A stretch of 64,000 nucleotides of DNA, taken from positions 1 through 64,000 of the forward strand of contig CBDBDH010000001.1 in NCBI GenBank assembly GCA_965203725.1. Direction: 5' to 3'. A program made the translations under genes and the position numbers. Within the stretch, counting starts at the first letter, position 1. Every line of letters starts with the position of its first letter. Shown in pieces: positions 1-9,182 of the stretch. The DNA is from WTFY01 sp965203725 (lineage in GTDB: Bacteria > Pseudomonadota > Gammaproteobacteria > UBA4575). The notes beneath the pieces are model-generated. The model was not told where the DNA came from and made no database searches. It saw only the letters and a program-made list of their open reading frames with translations.

Positions 1-1557
1 AGTTCAATGGCCTCGACCAGGTCCGTGTTCCAGACCATGGAACGATCGCTGAGCTTCAAGCTGTCCATCTGGGAGAACAGTTCCCGGAGCCGGGTCAGGC
101 CTTGCTCGATCAACTCGCCGGTTCTGAACACGGCAGCATGGCTTTGCATCGTCTTTTGCATCTCGATGCGCAGTTCAGCCACCGGAGTCTCACCGTCGGC
201 ATGTCTCAGTTTATCAAAACGATCCAGCACGGACTCCACAACGCCGGCATTCAGTTGTTCGTGGGCCTCGCCCGGCCTGACCAGTTCCACGGCACGAAGT
301 GCGGCCGCCCTGCCGAACACGATCAGGTCCAGCAGGGAATTGGACCCCAGGCGGTTGGCGCCGTGCACCGACACGCACGCGGCCTCGCCGATGGCCATCA
401 GCCCGGGAATCACATGATCCGGATCACCGTCTTTCAGGGTCACGACCTCTCCCTGGTAGTTCGTGGGGATGCCGCCCATGTTGTAGTGCACGGTCGGCAA
501 AACGGGGATGGGCTCGCGGGTGACATCGATGCCCGCAAAGATTCTGGCGGACTCGGCAATACCCGGAAGCTTGGAGTTGATCAGGTCAGCACCCAGGTGT
601 TCCAGGGTGCAACTGTATGTGGTCCTTTTCTTCCCCCACACCGCGCCCTTCATTGATTTCAATGGTCATGGAACGGCTGACGACATCACGGGAGGCCAGA
701 TCCTTTGCATTCGGGGCGTATCGCTCCATGAAACGTTCTCCCTCGGCATTGGTCAGGTAGCCGCCTTCTCCACGCACACCTTCAGTGATCAGGCAGCCGG
801 AACCGTAGATTCCGGTGGGATGAAACTGCACGAATTCCATGTCCTGCAATGGCAGGCCCGCGCGCAGTACCATCGCATTGCCGTCGCCCGTACAGGTATG
901 CGCCGAAGTGCAGGAGAAATAGGTACGCCCGTAACCGCCGGTGGCCAGCAGCACCATGTGTGCCCGGAAAACATGCAGTTCGCCCGTGGCCAGGTCCCAG
1001 GCCAGCACGCCCTGGCATCTCCCTTCCTCGTTCATCAGCAAATCGACGGCGAAGTACTCGATGAAAAACTCCGCGTTGTGCTTGAGGGACTGCTGGTAAA
1101 GGGTGTGCAGGATGGCATGGCCGGTGCGGTCGGCCGCGGCGCAGGTCCGTTGTGCAATTCCCTCGCCATAGCGGGTGGTCATGCCTCCAAAGGGCCTCTG
1201 GTAGATACGCCCGTCATCCGTCCGTGAAAAGGGAACTCCGTAATGCTCGAGCTCCACGACCGCCGGGATGGCTTCACGACACATGTATTCGATCGCATCC
1301 TGGTCGCCCAGCCAGTCCGAGCCCTTGACCGTGTCGTACATGTGCCATCGCCAGTCATCCTCGCCCATGTTTGCAAGCGCGGCACTCATGCCGCCCTGTG
1401 CAGCCACGGTATGGCTGCGGGTTGGAAATACCTTGGTGATGCATGCCGTGGACAGCCCGCTGGCGGTCATGCCGAGCGTGGCGCGCAGTCCGGCGCCCCC
1501 TGCGCCCACCACCACCACATCATAGGCATGCTCGGTCAATTGGTACGCCTTGCTCAT
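1..1557 (-). CDS. sdhA: Succinate dehydrogenase flavoprotein subunit (partial, apparent frameshift)
   Basis: Flavoprotein subunit of complex II, oxidising succinate to fumarate on the cytoplasmic face of the membrane. From the ATG at 1557 the frame shows the FAD-binding GAGGAGLRA motif near residue 17, the histidyl-FAD region SHTVAAQGG and QFHPTGIYGSG. It then stops at 586 after DHIQLH. The expected continuation (LEHLGADLINSKLPGIAES, then VLPTVHYNMGGI and HGANRLGSNSLLD) is open in another frame from about 604 to the window edge, so one extra base in the G run at 605-607 explains the break. This is either an assembly or sequencing error or a real mutation. About 80 C-terminal residues and sdhB should lie beyond position 1. 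It follows sdhD after 9 bases, so sdhC-sdhD-sdhA is one operon. Confidence 0.9.
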
Positions 1558-1566
1558 TTCGATCTT

Positions 1567-1935
1567 CTACCAAGTGATTTTCAAAAGCGCGACAATCCCG
1601 GCGACCGCAAACACGATACATGCAGCGTTCAACAGGATCATTGAGGCTTTTTTCAGCCATCCGCCTACGTAGTCTTCGATGATGACCTGCACCCCCAGCT
1701 TCGTGTGATAGAAGGTCATGGCGATAAAGATCACCAGAAAGCCCGTAACCGCAGGGGTCTTCAGCCAGCTGACCACCGACTCATAACTCGTATTCCCCAG
1801 CATGGCCAGGGAAAAGGCAAGCCACACGACCAGGGGCACCAGTACGGCTGCGGTCAGGCGCTGCATCCACCAGTGCACCACGGCCTCCCGGCCCACGCCC
1901 GGCAGCACAGACAGCAATGCGCGCAATGCCGTCAT
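1567..1935 (-). CDS. sdhD: Succinate dehydrogenase membrane anchor subunit
   Basis: Small hydrophobic anchor of complex II (122 residues) that with SdhC holds haem b and the quinone site in the inner membrane. Three membrane segments are visible at about residues 28-48, 62-82 and 97-117. The FYHTKLGVQVIIEDYV stretch carries the conserved histidine region of the SdhD family. It begins one base after the sdhC stop codon and ends 9 bases before sdhA, so the three genes are very likely co-transcribed. Length and position match the family; the call rests on topology, the conserved stretch and context. Confidence 0.88.
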   Translation of the reverse strand: MTALRALLSVLPGVGREAVVHWWMQRLTAAVLVPLVVWLAFSLAMLGNTSYESVVSWLKTPAVTGFLVIFIAMTFYHTKLGVQVIIEDYVGGWLKKASMILLNAACIVFAVAGIVALLKITW

Positions 1936-2331
1936 CTAGGCCTGCATTCCGTGATTGAGCCACGCGACCAGCCATACGGCCGCCGTGAACAAAATGGTGG
2001 CTGCCAAAACCACGATGCCCGAAATTCGGGTGGCATCGATTCCGAAACCGAAACCCGCATCGAACACCAGGTGGCGCACTCCATTGAACAGATGCAGGAA
2101 CAACGCCAGGGTCCACAGGATCAGGAACATCTGACCCAACGCCGTTGAAATATAGGTGACTAATACCTCGTAGGCGCCGGGGCCTGCGGCGATCGAAAGC
2201 AGCACCCCGACCATCAACAAGGCTCCCACGCCAAGCGCGGCTCCCGTGATCCGGTGGAGGATGGAGATGACCATCGCAAGGGGCCAGCGATAAATCTGCA
2301 AATGCGGGGATAATGGCCTATCCGGGTCCAC
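1936..2331 (-). CDS. sdhC: Succinate dehydrogenase cytochrome b556 subunit
   Basis: Cytochrome b subunit of complex II, 131 residues. The N-terminus carries the family signature RPLSPHLQIYRW, followed by SILHRITGAAL with the quinone-site serine/arginine region, and HLFNGVRHLVFD containing the candidate haem-ligand histidine. Three membrane segments are present. The start is a GTG at 2331 preceded by an AAGGGAG ribosome site about 6 bases upstream. It is the first gene of sdhC-sdhD-sdhA. The promoter should lie in the 235-base divergent region 2332-2566 shared with ygfZ, in which I recognise no specific operator. Confidence 0.92.
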   Translation of the reverse strand: MDPDRPLSPHLQIYRWPLAMVISILHRITGAALGVGALLMVGVLLSIAAGPGAYEVLVTYISTALGQMFLILWTLALFLHLFNGVRHLVFDAGFGFGIDATRISGIVVLAATILFTAAVWLVAWLNHGMQA

Positions 2332-2566
2332 CAGAAACTCCCTTGAACGAGCGTGAAAACATGAATATCAAATAACCCCGATACACCTTGTCGCCAATGT
2401 ACAGAGGCCATCGAAATGCTTTATTCTTGGCATCAGATACTACCTGATTAGCGGGCCAGATTGAATATCCTTAAAAATAATATCAATGATTACAAACAGT
2501 TAAGGGCTGCATGCCTACCCTCAGAGCCCGCTGCGGGCAGGAACTCATGGAAATTACAAAAGACCA

Positions 2567-3643
2567 ATGGCCAATCCGTCTCCAGACAAACCTGAGATGA
2601 GCGGCGCCTGGCAGGAATTCCTAAAGGCGCACGGTGCCGTGATGGAGAACGGCCGGGTGGTCTCCTTCGGGTCCTCGGCCCCGCCCTATCCCGGCATACA
2701 GGATACCTGCGTGTGCGAGCTTGGCTTCCTTGGCCTGATTCAGGTCACGGGCGAAGAAGCCAGAACCTTCCTGCACGGCCAGTTTACCAATGACCTGGAA
2801 CTGGTCACGGCACAAACCGGTCAGTTGAGCAGCTATTGCAATCCCAAGGGCAGGCTGTTGTCCATCTTCCAGATTTACCAGCGTGACGGGGACTATTTCC
2901 TGGTCTTGCCCAGGGACGTCATTGAGGTCACCCTCAGCAAACTTTCCATGTACAAGCTTCGCGCTAAGGCCGAGCTGTCCGATGTGTCCGAACAATTCAT
3001 CCTGTTCGGCGCGGCCGGGCCCGGGGTGGAACCTGCCTTCGAAAACCTTGGGATTGCGCTGCCAAAAAATGCCTATGGCAGCACCCAGGAAAACGGGGCG
3101 ACCCTGGTCCGCCTGCCAAGCGAGAACAGCAGGATTTTAATCATGGCGGATGCTGATGCCGCGGTTTCCCTGGGCGAACAGTTGTCTGGAGAAATGCCAC
3201 TGGCGACGTCCCGCCTGTGGGACCTGCACGACATCTCGTGCGGGATTCCCAGGGTGACTGCCCTGACCAGTGAAGCCTTTACCCCGCAAATGACCAACCT
3301 GGAACTGGTCGATGGGGTAAGTTTCAGCAAGGGATGCTATCCGGGCCAGGAAGTGGTTGCGCGAACCCATTATCTGGGCAAGCCCAACCGGCGCATGTAC
3401 CGGGCTCGCATTGCGACCGGGCGCCTGCCCGAGCCGGGCACCAATGTCTTCTCTGCAGAGGAAGGCGATCAGCCCCTGGGGAAAGTAGTGGTCTCGCAAA
3501 TGATATCCGCGGAGCAGGCCAGCGCACTCATCGTGTTGCGCACCCAGAAAGAGGATGATCCGGGTTTGCGCATCGAATCGGCGGACGGGCCTGCCGTTTC
3601 CCTGCAGAAACTGCCCTACTCTCTGCAATCCGGCCCGGACTGA
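2567..3643 (+). CDS. ygfZ: Folate-binding tRNA-modification/Fe-S maintenance protein YgfZ
   Basis: 358-residue member of the YgfZ/GcvT-like family, which in E. coli uses tetrahydrofolate and supports MiaB-type and other Fe-S enzymes. The diagnostic motif K-G-C-Y-P-G-Q-E is at residues 255-262. The N-terminal aminomethyltransferase-like fold (FLHGQFTNDLELV, then SSYCNPKGRLLSIF) is intact. Start choice is uncertain: the ATG at 2567 has only a weak ribosome site, and Met11 (MSGAWQEFLK) is an alternative. The gene diverges from sdhC and converges on lysS with only 8 bases between the stops, with no terminator seen. Function is inferred from the family. Confidence 0.88.
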   Translation: MANPSPDKPEMSGAWQEFLKAHGAVMENGRVVSFGSSAPPYPGIQDTCVCELGFLGLIQVTGEEARTFLHGQFTNDLELVTAQTGQLSSYCNPKGRLLSIFQIYQRDGDYFLVLPRDVIEVTLSKLSMYKLRAKAELSDVSEQFILFGAAGPGVEPAFENLGIALPKNAYGSTQENGATLVRLPSENSRILIMADADAAVSLGEQLSGEMPLATSRLWDLHDISCGIPRVTALTSEAFTPQMTNLELVDGVSFSKGCYPGQEVVARTHYLGKPNRRMYRARIATGRLPEPGTNVFSAEEGDQPLGKVVVSQMISAEQASALIVLRTQKEDDPGLRIESADGPAVSLQKLPYSLQSGPD

Positions 3644-3651
3644 TACAGGCT

Positions 3652-5160
3652 TCAGGTGGCAGCATCCTGGTTGCCCGATTCCGGCTTCATCTGCGGGAAC
3701 AGGATGACGTCGCGGATACTGCGTGAATCGGTCAGCAGCATCACCAGGCGGTCGACCCCGATGCCCTCCCCTGCGGTAGGAGGCAAGCCGTATTCCAGCG
3801 CACGGATGTAGTCCTCATCGTAACTCATGGCCTCCGTATCGCCGGATTTCTTCTGCGCAGCCTGCTGCCTGAAGCGCTCGGCCTGATCCTCCGGGTCGTT
3901 CAACTCGGAAAACCCGTTGGCGATTTCCCTGCCGGCGACAAAAAACTCGAAGCGGTCGGTCACGGACGGGTCATCGTCATTTCTTCTGGCCAGTGGTGAG
4001 ACCTCGATCGGAAACGCTGTGATGAACGTGGGATCCCTGAGTTTTGCCTCGACCGTTTTCTCAAAGATCTCGATCTGCACCTTGCCAAGCTTGTCACCGG
4101 GCTTGACCGGTACGCCCAGTTGATCCGCTGTGCGTTTGGCCTTCGCCAGCGTATCGACCCCGTCAGGCTCCAGCGTCGGATTGAAATGCAGTATCGATTC
4201 TTTCACGGTCATGCGCCGGAAGGGCTTCGAGAAATCGATGGTCTCGCCACCGTACGGTACGGACGTGGTGTCCAGCACCTCGTGGCAAACCCCGCGCATC
4301 ATCTCCTCGGTTAACTCCATCAGGTCACGAAAATCGCAATACGCCTGGTAGAACTCCAGCATGGTGAACTCCGGGTTGTGCTGCGTGGACAGGCCTTCGT
4401 TGCGAAAATTGCGGTTGATCTCGAATACCCGCTCCACGCCGCCGATGACCAGGCGCTTCAGGTACAGTTCAGGCGCGACGCGCATGTACAGTGGCCTGCC
4501 CAGGGCATTGTGATAGGTCTCGAACGGCCGGGCGGTCGCACCGCCGGCAATGGTCTGCATCATGGGGGTTTCGACTTCGATGAAATCCCGCCCGGTCAGA
4601 AATTCTCGCAGGCTGCAGATGATGGCGGTGCGCTTCTGCAGGACCCTGCGCGAGTCCTCGTTCATGATCAGGTCCACGTAGCGGCGCCGGTAGCGCTGTT
4701 CCTGGTCAGTGAGCCCGTGAAATTTTTCAGGCAGCGGCCGCAGGGACTTGGTCAGCAGGACGGCGGACTGGATCCTGATGTACAGATCCCCCTTGCCGGA
4801 CTTGTGAACCGGGCCGGTGACCCCAACGATATCCCCGGTATCCCATGCATCGACCTCCCCGGTAAGCGATTCCGGGGAATTCTTGCGATCCAGGTAGGCC
4901 TGGATGCGACCGCTTGTGTCCTGCAGCACCAGAAAGGAACTTCGCTTCGCCATGATGCGGGCACCGACCGACACACACCGGTTCAGCGCAACGAGCTCAT
5001 CCCTGGACTTTCCGGAAAGCGTATCCTGCAGGTCCTGGGCCAGTGCGTCCCTTCGAAAGTCGTTCGGAAAGGCCGGACCCTTTTTCCTGATAGCATCCAG
5101 CTTGGCCCGGCGTTGCACAATCAGCCGGTTTTCATCGGGCATCGGATCTTTTTCGGACAT
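3652..5160 (-). CDS. lysS: Lysyl-tRNA synthetase, class II
   Basis: Cytoplasmic enzyme charging tRNA-Lys (502 residues, usual length). An N-terminal OB-fold anticodon domain (about residues 55-150) is followed by a class II core. Motif 1 lies near FIEVETPMMQ, motif 2 near FEINRNFRNEG, and the motif 3 region is GLPPTAGEGIGVDRLVMLL. The frame stays open upstream into prfB, but ATG 5160 (MSEKDPMPDENRL) is the natural start: it lies 5 bases after the prfB stop and gives the family length. The prfB-lysS pairing is the common gammaproteobacterial arrangement. Confidence 0.95.
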   Translation of the reverse strand: MSEKDPMPDENRLIVQRRAKLDAIRKKGPAFPNDFRRDALAQDLQDTLSGKSRDELVALNRCVSVGARIMAKRSSFLVLQDTSGRIQAYLDRKNSPESLTGEVDAWDTGDIVGVTGPVHKSGKGDLYIRIQSAVLLTKSLRPLPEKFHGLTDQEQRYRRRYVDLIMNEDSRRVLQKRTAIICSLREFLTGRDFIEVETPMMQTIAGGATARPFETYHNALGRPLYMRVAPELYLKRLVIGGVERVFEINRNFRNEGLSTQHNPEFTMLEFYQAYCDFRDLMELTEEMMRGVCHEVLDTTSVPYGGETIDFSKPFRRMTVKESILHFNPTLEPDGVDTLAKAKRTADQLGVPVKPGDKLGKVQIEIFEKTVEAKLRDPTFITAFPIEVSPLARRNDDDPSVTDRFEFFVAGREIANGFSELNDPEDQAERFRQQAAQKKSGDTEAMSYDEDYIRALEYGLPPTAGEGIGVDRLVMLLTDSRSIRDVILFPQMKPESGNQDAAT

Positions 5161-5165
5161 CGCGT

Positions 5166-6261
5166 CTAGAACCCGCCCTTGAGGCTCGCCTCGATGAAGG
5201 CATCGAGATTGCCGTCCAGCACGGCCTGGGTGTTGCCGGTTTCGACGGAAGTGCGCAGGTCCTTGATACGGGACTGGTCGAGCACGTAGGAACGAATCTG
5301 GCTGCCCCACCCGATATCGGCCTTGCTGTCTTCCAGGGCCTGCTTTTCGCTGTTCCGTTTCTTCTCTTCCATTTCGTACAGCTTGGCGCGCAGCTGTTTC
5401 ATGGCGGTGTCCTTGTTCCTGTGCTTGGAGCGGTCGTTCTGGCACTGCGTGACCACCCCGGTGGGCAGGTGGGTGATGCGTACGGCGGACTCGGTCTTGT
5501 TGACGTGCTGGCCGCCTGCGCCACTGGCACGGTACACATCGATTCGCAGGTCGGCAGGATTGATTTCAATGTCGATATCGTCGTTCACTTCGGGAGAAAC
5601 AAATACGGCTGCAAAGGAGGTGTGTCTTCGGTTACCCGAGTCGAACGGTGACTTGCGTACCAGCCGGTGCACACCGGTTTCCGTGCGCAGCCACCCGAAT
5701 GCATACTCGCCCCCGAACCGCACGGTTGCACTCTTGATGCCGGCGACCTCACCTGGCGAAACCTCGATCAGTTCGGTCGCGAACTCCTTGCGCTCTCCCC
5801 AGCGAAGGTACATCCGCAACAGCATCTCGGCCCAGTCCTGGGCCTCCGTGCCCCCGGAGCCGGACTGTATGTCGAGAAAGGCGTTGCTGGCGTCCATTTC
5901 ACCCGGGAACATCCGGCTGAACTCAAGCCTGGCGATGCTGGATTCCAGCTCCGACAGGTCCTCCTCGACGGCCTGGATGGCGTCCTGGTCCCCCTCGTCT
6001 ATCGCCAGTTCCAGCAGGCTGCCGGCATCCGCGATGCCCGCTTCCACGTGCTCGATGGTTTGCACGACTGTCTCGAGTTCTGCCCGTTGCTTGCCGAGTT
6101 TTTGCACAACCTCGGGCTGGCTCCAGATGTCCGGGCTCTCCAGCTCCCGGTTGAGTTCATGCAGGCGCTCGCTTTTGCCCTCGTAGTCAAAGATACCCCC
6201 TGAGATGAACGGCGCGTGCCCGCAGGTCCCCGATCAGGTTTTGTAGTGCATTGGTTTCCAT
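5166..6261 (-). CDS. prfB: Peptide chain release factor 2 (programmed +1 frameshift)
   Basis: RF2 terminates translation at UGA and UAA. The first 24 codons run from ATG 6261 to an in-frame TGA at 6187-6189; skipping one base continues into the 5166-6107 reading frame. The main frame has the SPF tripeptide (RKSPFDSGNRRHTSF) that reads stop codons and the GGQ motif (RASGAGGQHVNKTESAVR). Total length after frameshifting is 364 residues, against 365 in E. coli. The only oddity is the autoregulatory recoding site, which is normal for this family. Annotating from the first long ATG frame alone would truncate the N-terminus. Confidence 0.95.
6186..6201 (-). promoter_or_regulatory. RF2 programmed +1 frameshift site
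   Basis: On the minus strand the sequence reads AGGGGGTATCTTTGAC: an internal Shine-Dalgarno-like AGGGGG, a 3-base spacer, then the slippery CTT followed by TGA and C. This matches the canonical prfB recoding site, where low RF2 lets the ribosome slip by +1 from CTT-TGA to read GAC (Asp). It provides negative feedback on RF2 level. Confidence 0.95.
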
Positions 6262-6464
6262 CGTTTTTCCCGGCTGGATTCAGGAACCGTATCATAGCGT
6301 ATTCAGGTATCCGGCAGTAGGCACGGCAGACAGGCGATTGCCCTGTGCAAGGTCCAGCTTCACGGAAACCGATGCCTCGGTGCAGATCATCCAAGTCAAT
6401 CGTTGCAGGTGATATATACTTGACTCCGGCCATCCACAAGGATTGCCTGACGCACACCACGGGC

Positions 6465-7889
6465 ATGAGCGAGCACATCCTATTCCTGACCGGCAAACTT
6501 GCAGAAAAAAGTTTGCGACGCGTCCTGGAGTCCATGCAGCCGACGGAGTTTACCTACGAGATACGCCAGCTCGGGGTCAGCGTTGCCGCGCTGATGACCA
6601 CCGGGCTGATTGAAAAACGCCTCACCGATACGGGCGGGGCTGACCGGATCATCATTCCCGGACGCTGCCGCGGCGAGATCGGGGCTCTTTCCAGGTCCCT
6701 GAAAACCGCAGTCGAACGTGGCCCGACCGAACTCAAGGATTTGCCCGCATACCTGGGGCAATCCGCGAGAAAAACAGACCTGCGCGCTTACAGCGTGCAG
6801 ATTTTTGCGGAAATCGTGGACGCTCCAAACATGTCCGCCGAGGAGATTGTCAGGCGGGCACACACCTATCAACAGGACGGGGCCAACGTCATTGACGTCG
6901 GCTGCCTGCCCGGCACCTCTTTCCCGCACCTTGGCGAGTCCGTAGAGGCGCTCAAGGCCGAAAACTTCAAGGTCAGTGTCGATTCGCTGGAGCCCCGGGA
7001 CCTGATTACCGGGGCCAACGCAGGTGCGGATTACCTGCTGAGCTTGAGTGAAAAAACCCTGTGGGTGACAGAAGAAGTGGACGCGGTGCCCATCGTGATC
7101 GGCCACCCGCCGAACAACGCCCGTTCCCTGTACCGGGCGATGCGCATCCTGTCCAGGCAGGGCAAGTCCTTCATCGTTGACTCGATCCTTGACCCGATCC
7201 ATTTCGGTTTTACGGAATCCATCGTTCGTTACCGCAATTTGCGCAAACATTTTCCGGATGCCGAGATCATCATGGGCACCGGGAACCTGACCGAGCTCAC
7301 GCACGCGGATTCGGCCGGCACCAGCGCCCTGCTGGCCGGCATCATGTCGGAACTCGCAATCCAGCATCTGCTGGTCACGGAAGTCAGCGAACACTGTCGG
7401 CATGCCGTGCGCGAAGCGGACCTCGCCCGGCGCATCATGCATGCCGCGAAAATGGACAATACCCTGCCCAAGGGCTATGACAGCGGCCTGATCGGCCTGC
7501 ACGAATGCGAACCGTTTCCCTACACGGCCGAGGAAATCGGGGAATTCGCCGGGCAGGTACGGGATTCCAACTACCGGATACAACTCAGCAGCCAGGGCAT
7601 TCATACCTACAATCGCGACGGCATGCACACCACCACGGATCCCTACGAAATCTACCCGCACCTGGATGTGGAAGATGACGGGGGTCATGCCTTCTATCTT
7701 GGCGTCGAGCATGCCCGCGCCCAGATTGCCTGGCAGCTTGGCAAGAGATACGAGCAGGATGAAGAGCTGAGCTGGGGTGTGGCGACACGAAAGAAAGCCG
7801 ACGACCTCAGCCGCTACAAGGCCGCGGGCTCAACCATGCACACCCGAAGGGCCCGCAAGGCCAAACGCAAGAACAGGGGGAGAAACTAG
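6465..7889 (+). CDS. DUF6513 / dihydropteroate synthase-like pterin-binding protein
   Basis: 474-residue protein starting MSEHILFLTGKLAEKSLRRV. The N-terminus matches the DUF6513 family and the central part has a pterin-binding TIM-barrel signature like dihydropteroate synthase (DGANVIDVGCLPGTSFPHL near residue 140, then VSVDSLEP). Such proteins occur in H4MPT gene clusters of methanogens and methylotrophs, and a role in H4MPT assembly is an inference. An upstream ATG at 6345 is in frame, but 6465 gives the family N-terminus. It is the first gene of a tight operon with DUF447 (1-base gap) and mfnB (4-base overlap) and diverges from prfB. The C-terminus is basic (RRARKAKRKNRGRN). Confidence 0.82.
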   Translation: MSEHILFLTGKLAEKSLRRVLESMQPTEFTYEIRQLGVSVAALMTTGLIEKRLTDTGGADRIIIPGRCRGEIGALSRSLKTAVERGPTELKDLPAYLGQSARKTDLRAYSVQIFAEIVDAPNMSAEEIVRRAHTYQQDGANVIDVGCLPGTSFPHLGESVEALKAENFKVSVDSLEPRDLITGANAGADYLLSLSEKTLWVTEEVDAVPIVIGHPPNNARSLYRAMRILSRQGKSFIVDSILDPIHFGFTESIVRYRNLRKHFPDAEIIMGTGNLTELTHADSAGTSALLAGIMSELAIQHLLVTEVSEHCRHAVREADLARRIMHAAKMDNTLPKGYDSGLIGLHECEPFPYTAEEIGEFAGQVRDSNYRIQLSSQGIHTYNRDGMHTTTDPYEIYPHLDVEDDGGHAFYLGVEHARAQIAWQLGKRYEQDEELSWGVATRKKADDLSRYKAAGSTMHTRRARKAKRKNRGRN

Positions 7890-7890
7890 C

Positions 7891-8469
7891 ATGCCATTCA
7901 TCAGAGAGTGCATCGTTACCACGGTCAAGGAAAATGGCGGTGTGCATATCGCGCCCATGGGAATCCATGAAGACGGGGAGAATCTGGTCATCCTGCCCTT
8001 CAAGCCGTCCACCACGCTGGACAACCTGGAAAGACAGGGCACAGCCACGCTCAACTACACAGATGATGTTCGCGTTTACGCCGGCTGCCTGACCGGGCGC
8101 AACGACTGGCCCACATGCCGCACGGAAGTCATCCCGGGGATGCGCCTTGAGGGCTGCCTGGCCCATGCGGAACTGGAAGTGGCTGCCAGGGTGGACGACC
8201 CCGTGCGACCGAGGTACTCCTGCAAGATCCTGCATGAAGCGACCCATGCACCCTTTCACGGCTATAATCGTGCGCAGTCGGCCGTCATCGAACTTGCGAT
8301 CCTGGTCAGCCGGTTGCACATGCTGCCTCAATCCAGGGTCCGCCAGGAAATCAGCTACCTGAGAACCTGCGTGGACAAGACTGCGGGTCCACGCGAGCTT
8401 GAGGCGTGGGACTGGCTGATGACGAAGGTGGACAGTTTTCAGACATCGAAGAAGGAGAACCGGCAATGA
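7891..8469 (+). CDS. DUF447 family protein (H4MPT cluster)
   Basis: 192-residue protein of the DUF447 family, known from methanogens and H4MPT-using bacteria. The FMN-binding split-barrel fold of some relatives suggests a flavoprotein, but the reaction is not established. Visible conserved stretches are NGGVHIAPMGI, LNYTDDVRVYAGCLTG and CKILHEATHAPFHGYNRAQSAVIE, the last typical of the family. It starts one base after the DUF6513 stop and its TGA overlaps the mfnB ATG (ATGA). The strict coupling suggests it acts in the same cofactor pathway. Confidence 0.82.
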   Translation: MPFIRECIVTTVKENGGVHIAPMGIHEDGENLVILPFKPSTTLDNLERQGTATLNYTDDVRVYAGCLTGRNDWPTCRTEVIPGMRLEGCLAHAELEVAARVDDPVRPRYSCKILHEATHAPFHGYNRAQSAVIELAILVSRLHMLPQSRVRQEISYLRTCVDKTAGPRELEAWDWLMTKVDSFQTSKKENRQ

Positions 8470-9182
8470 CAGGGATGCTTGCAAGCGTACGCAACCTCGA
8501 AGAGGCCGGCCTGGCCTGCCGGGAAGGGGCCGATATCGTCGACCTGAAGGAACCGCGCGACGGTGCCCTTGGAGCCGTTCCCCTGGACACCATGTACCGC
8601 ATCGTCGACGAGTTATGGGAAAAATGCCGGATCAGCGCCACCATCGGTGACCTGCCCGCCAGCCCCAGCGCGATCGAGGACCGGGTCATGAAAACCGCGG
8701 AAACCGGGGTCGATTACGTCAAGGTGGGCATGTTCAGCCAGCGCCACATTGATGACTGCCTGCCGGGCCTGGCCTCCTGCTCGCACATCGGCATCGCGGT
8801 CATTGCGGTGTTGTTTGCGGATACCGAATTTGACATGGATCAGGTCATTCGCAGCGTGAAGCAGGCTGGCCTGAAAGGCATCATGCTGGACACTGCGGGC
8901 AAGGGCTCGGGCAGCCTGCTTCAGCATCAAAACATCTTCACGCTCGAGTATTTCGTGAATCGCTCACGCCAGTCCGGCCTGCTTACGGGGCTGGCAGGCT
9001 CCCTGACGATCGGGGATATCCCGACCCTGATGAGAGTGGCTCCCGACTACGTCGGGTTTCGCACGGCATTGTGTTCGGACCGGGAAAGAATCGGCTGTGT
9101 AGACGAGCAGGCCCTGCGGGAAGTCAGAAGAGCGATTCCGGCGGTCCCGGATACCCTCTACAGACGGACCACCTCCTCGTGA
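8466..9182 (+). CDS. mfnB: (5-formylfuran-3-yl)methyl phosphate synthase
   Basis: MfnB (formerly DUF556) makes the furan precursor of methanofuran from two molecules of glyceraldehyde 3-phosphate. The 238-residue sequence has the small TIM-barrel pattern with candidate Schiff-base/catalytic lysines in DIVDLKEPRDGALGA (near residue 28) and DYVKVGMFS (near residue 85), and the C-terminal APDYVGFRTALC stretch typical of the family. The start ATG overlaps the DUF447 stop by 4 bases. The 3' end overlaps the convergent RND exporter gene by 25 bases. Methanofuran is the formyl carrier used by the Fhc complex encoded near 30-34 kb. Confidence 0.9.
   Translation: MTGMLASVRNLEEAGLACREGADIVDLKEPRDGALGAVPLDTMYRIVDELWEKCRISATIGDLPASPSAIEDRVMKTAETGVDYVKVGMFSQRHIDDCLPGLASCSHIGIAVIAVLFADTEFDMDQVIRSVKQAGLKGIMLDTAGKGSGSLLQHQNIFTLEYFVNRSRQSGLLTGLAGSLTIGDIPTLMRVAPDYVGFRTALCSDRERIGCVDEQALREVRRAIPAVPDTLYRRTTSS

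Noticed and set aside
5161..5445. Upstream in-frame extension of lysS over the end of prfB
   Set aside because: The extra 95 residues are Arg/Gln-rich, lack homology-like pattern and overlap the GGQ-containing end of prfB; the start at 5160 gives the normal LysS length.
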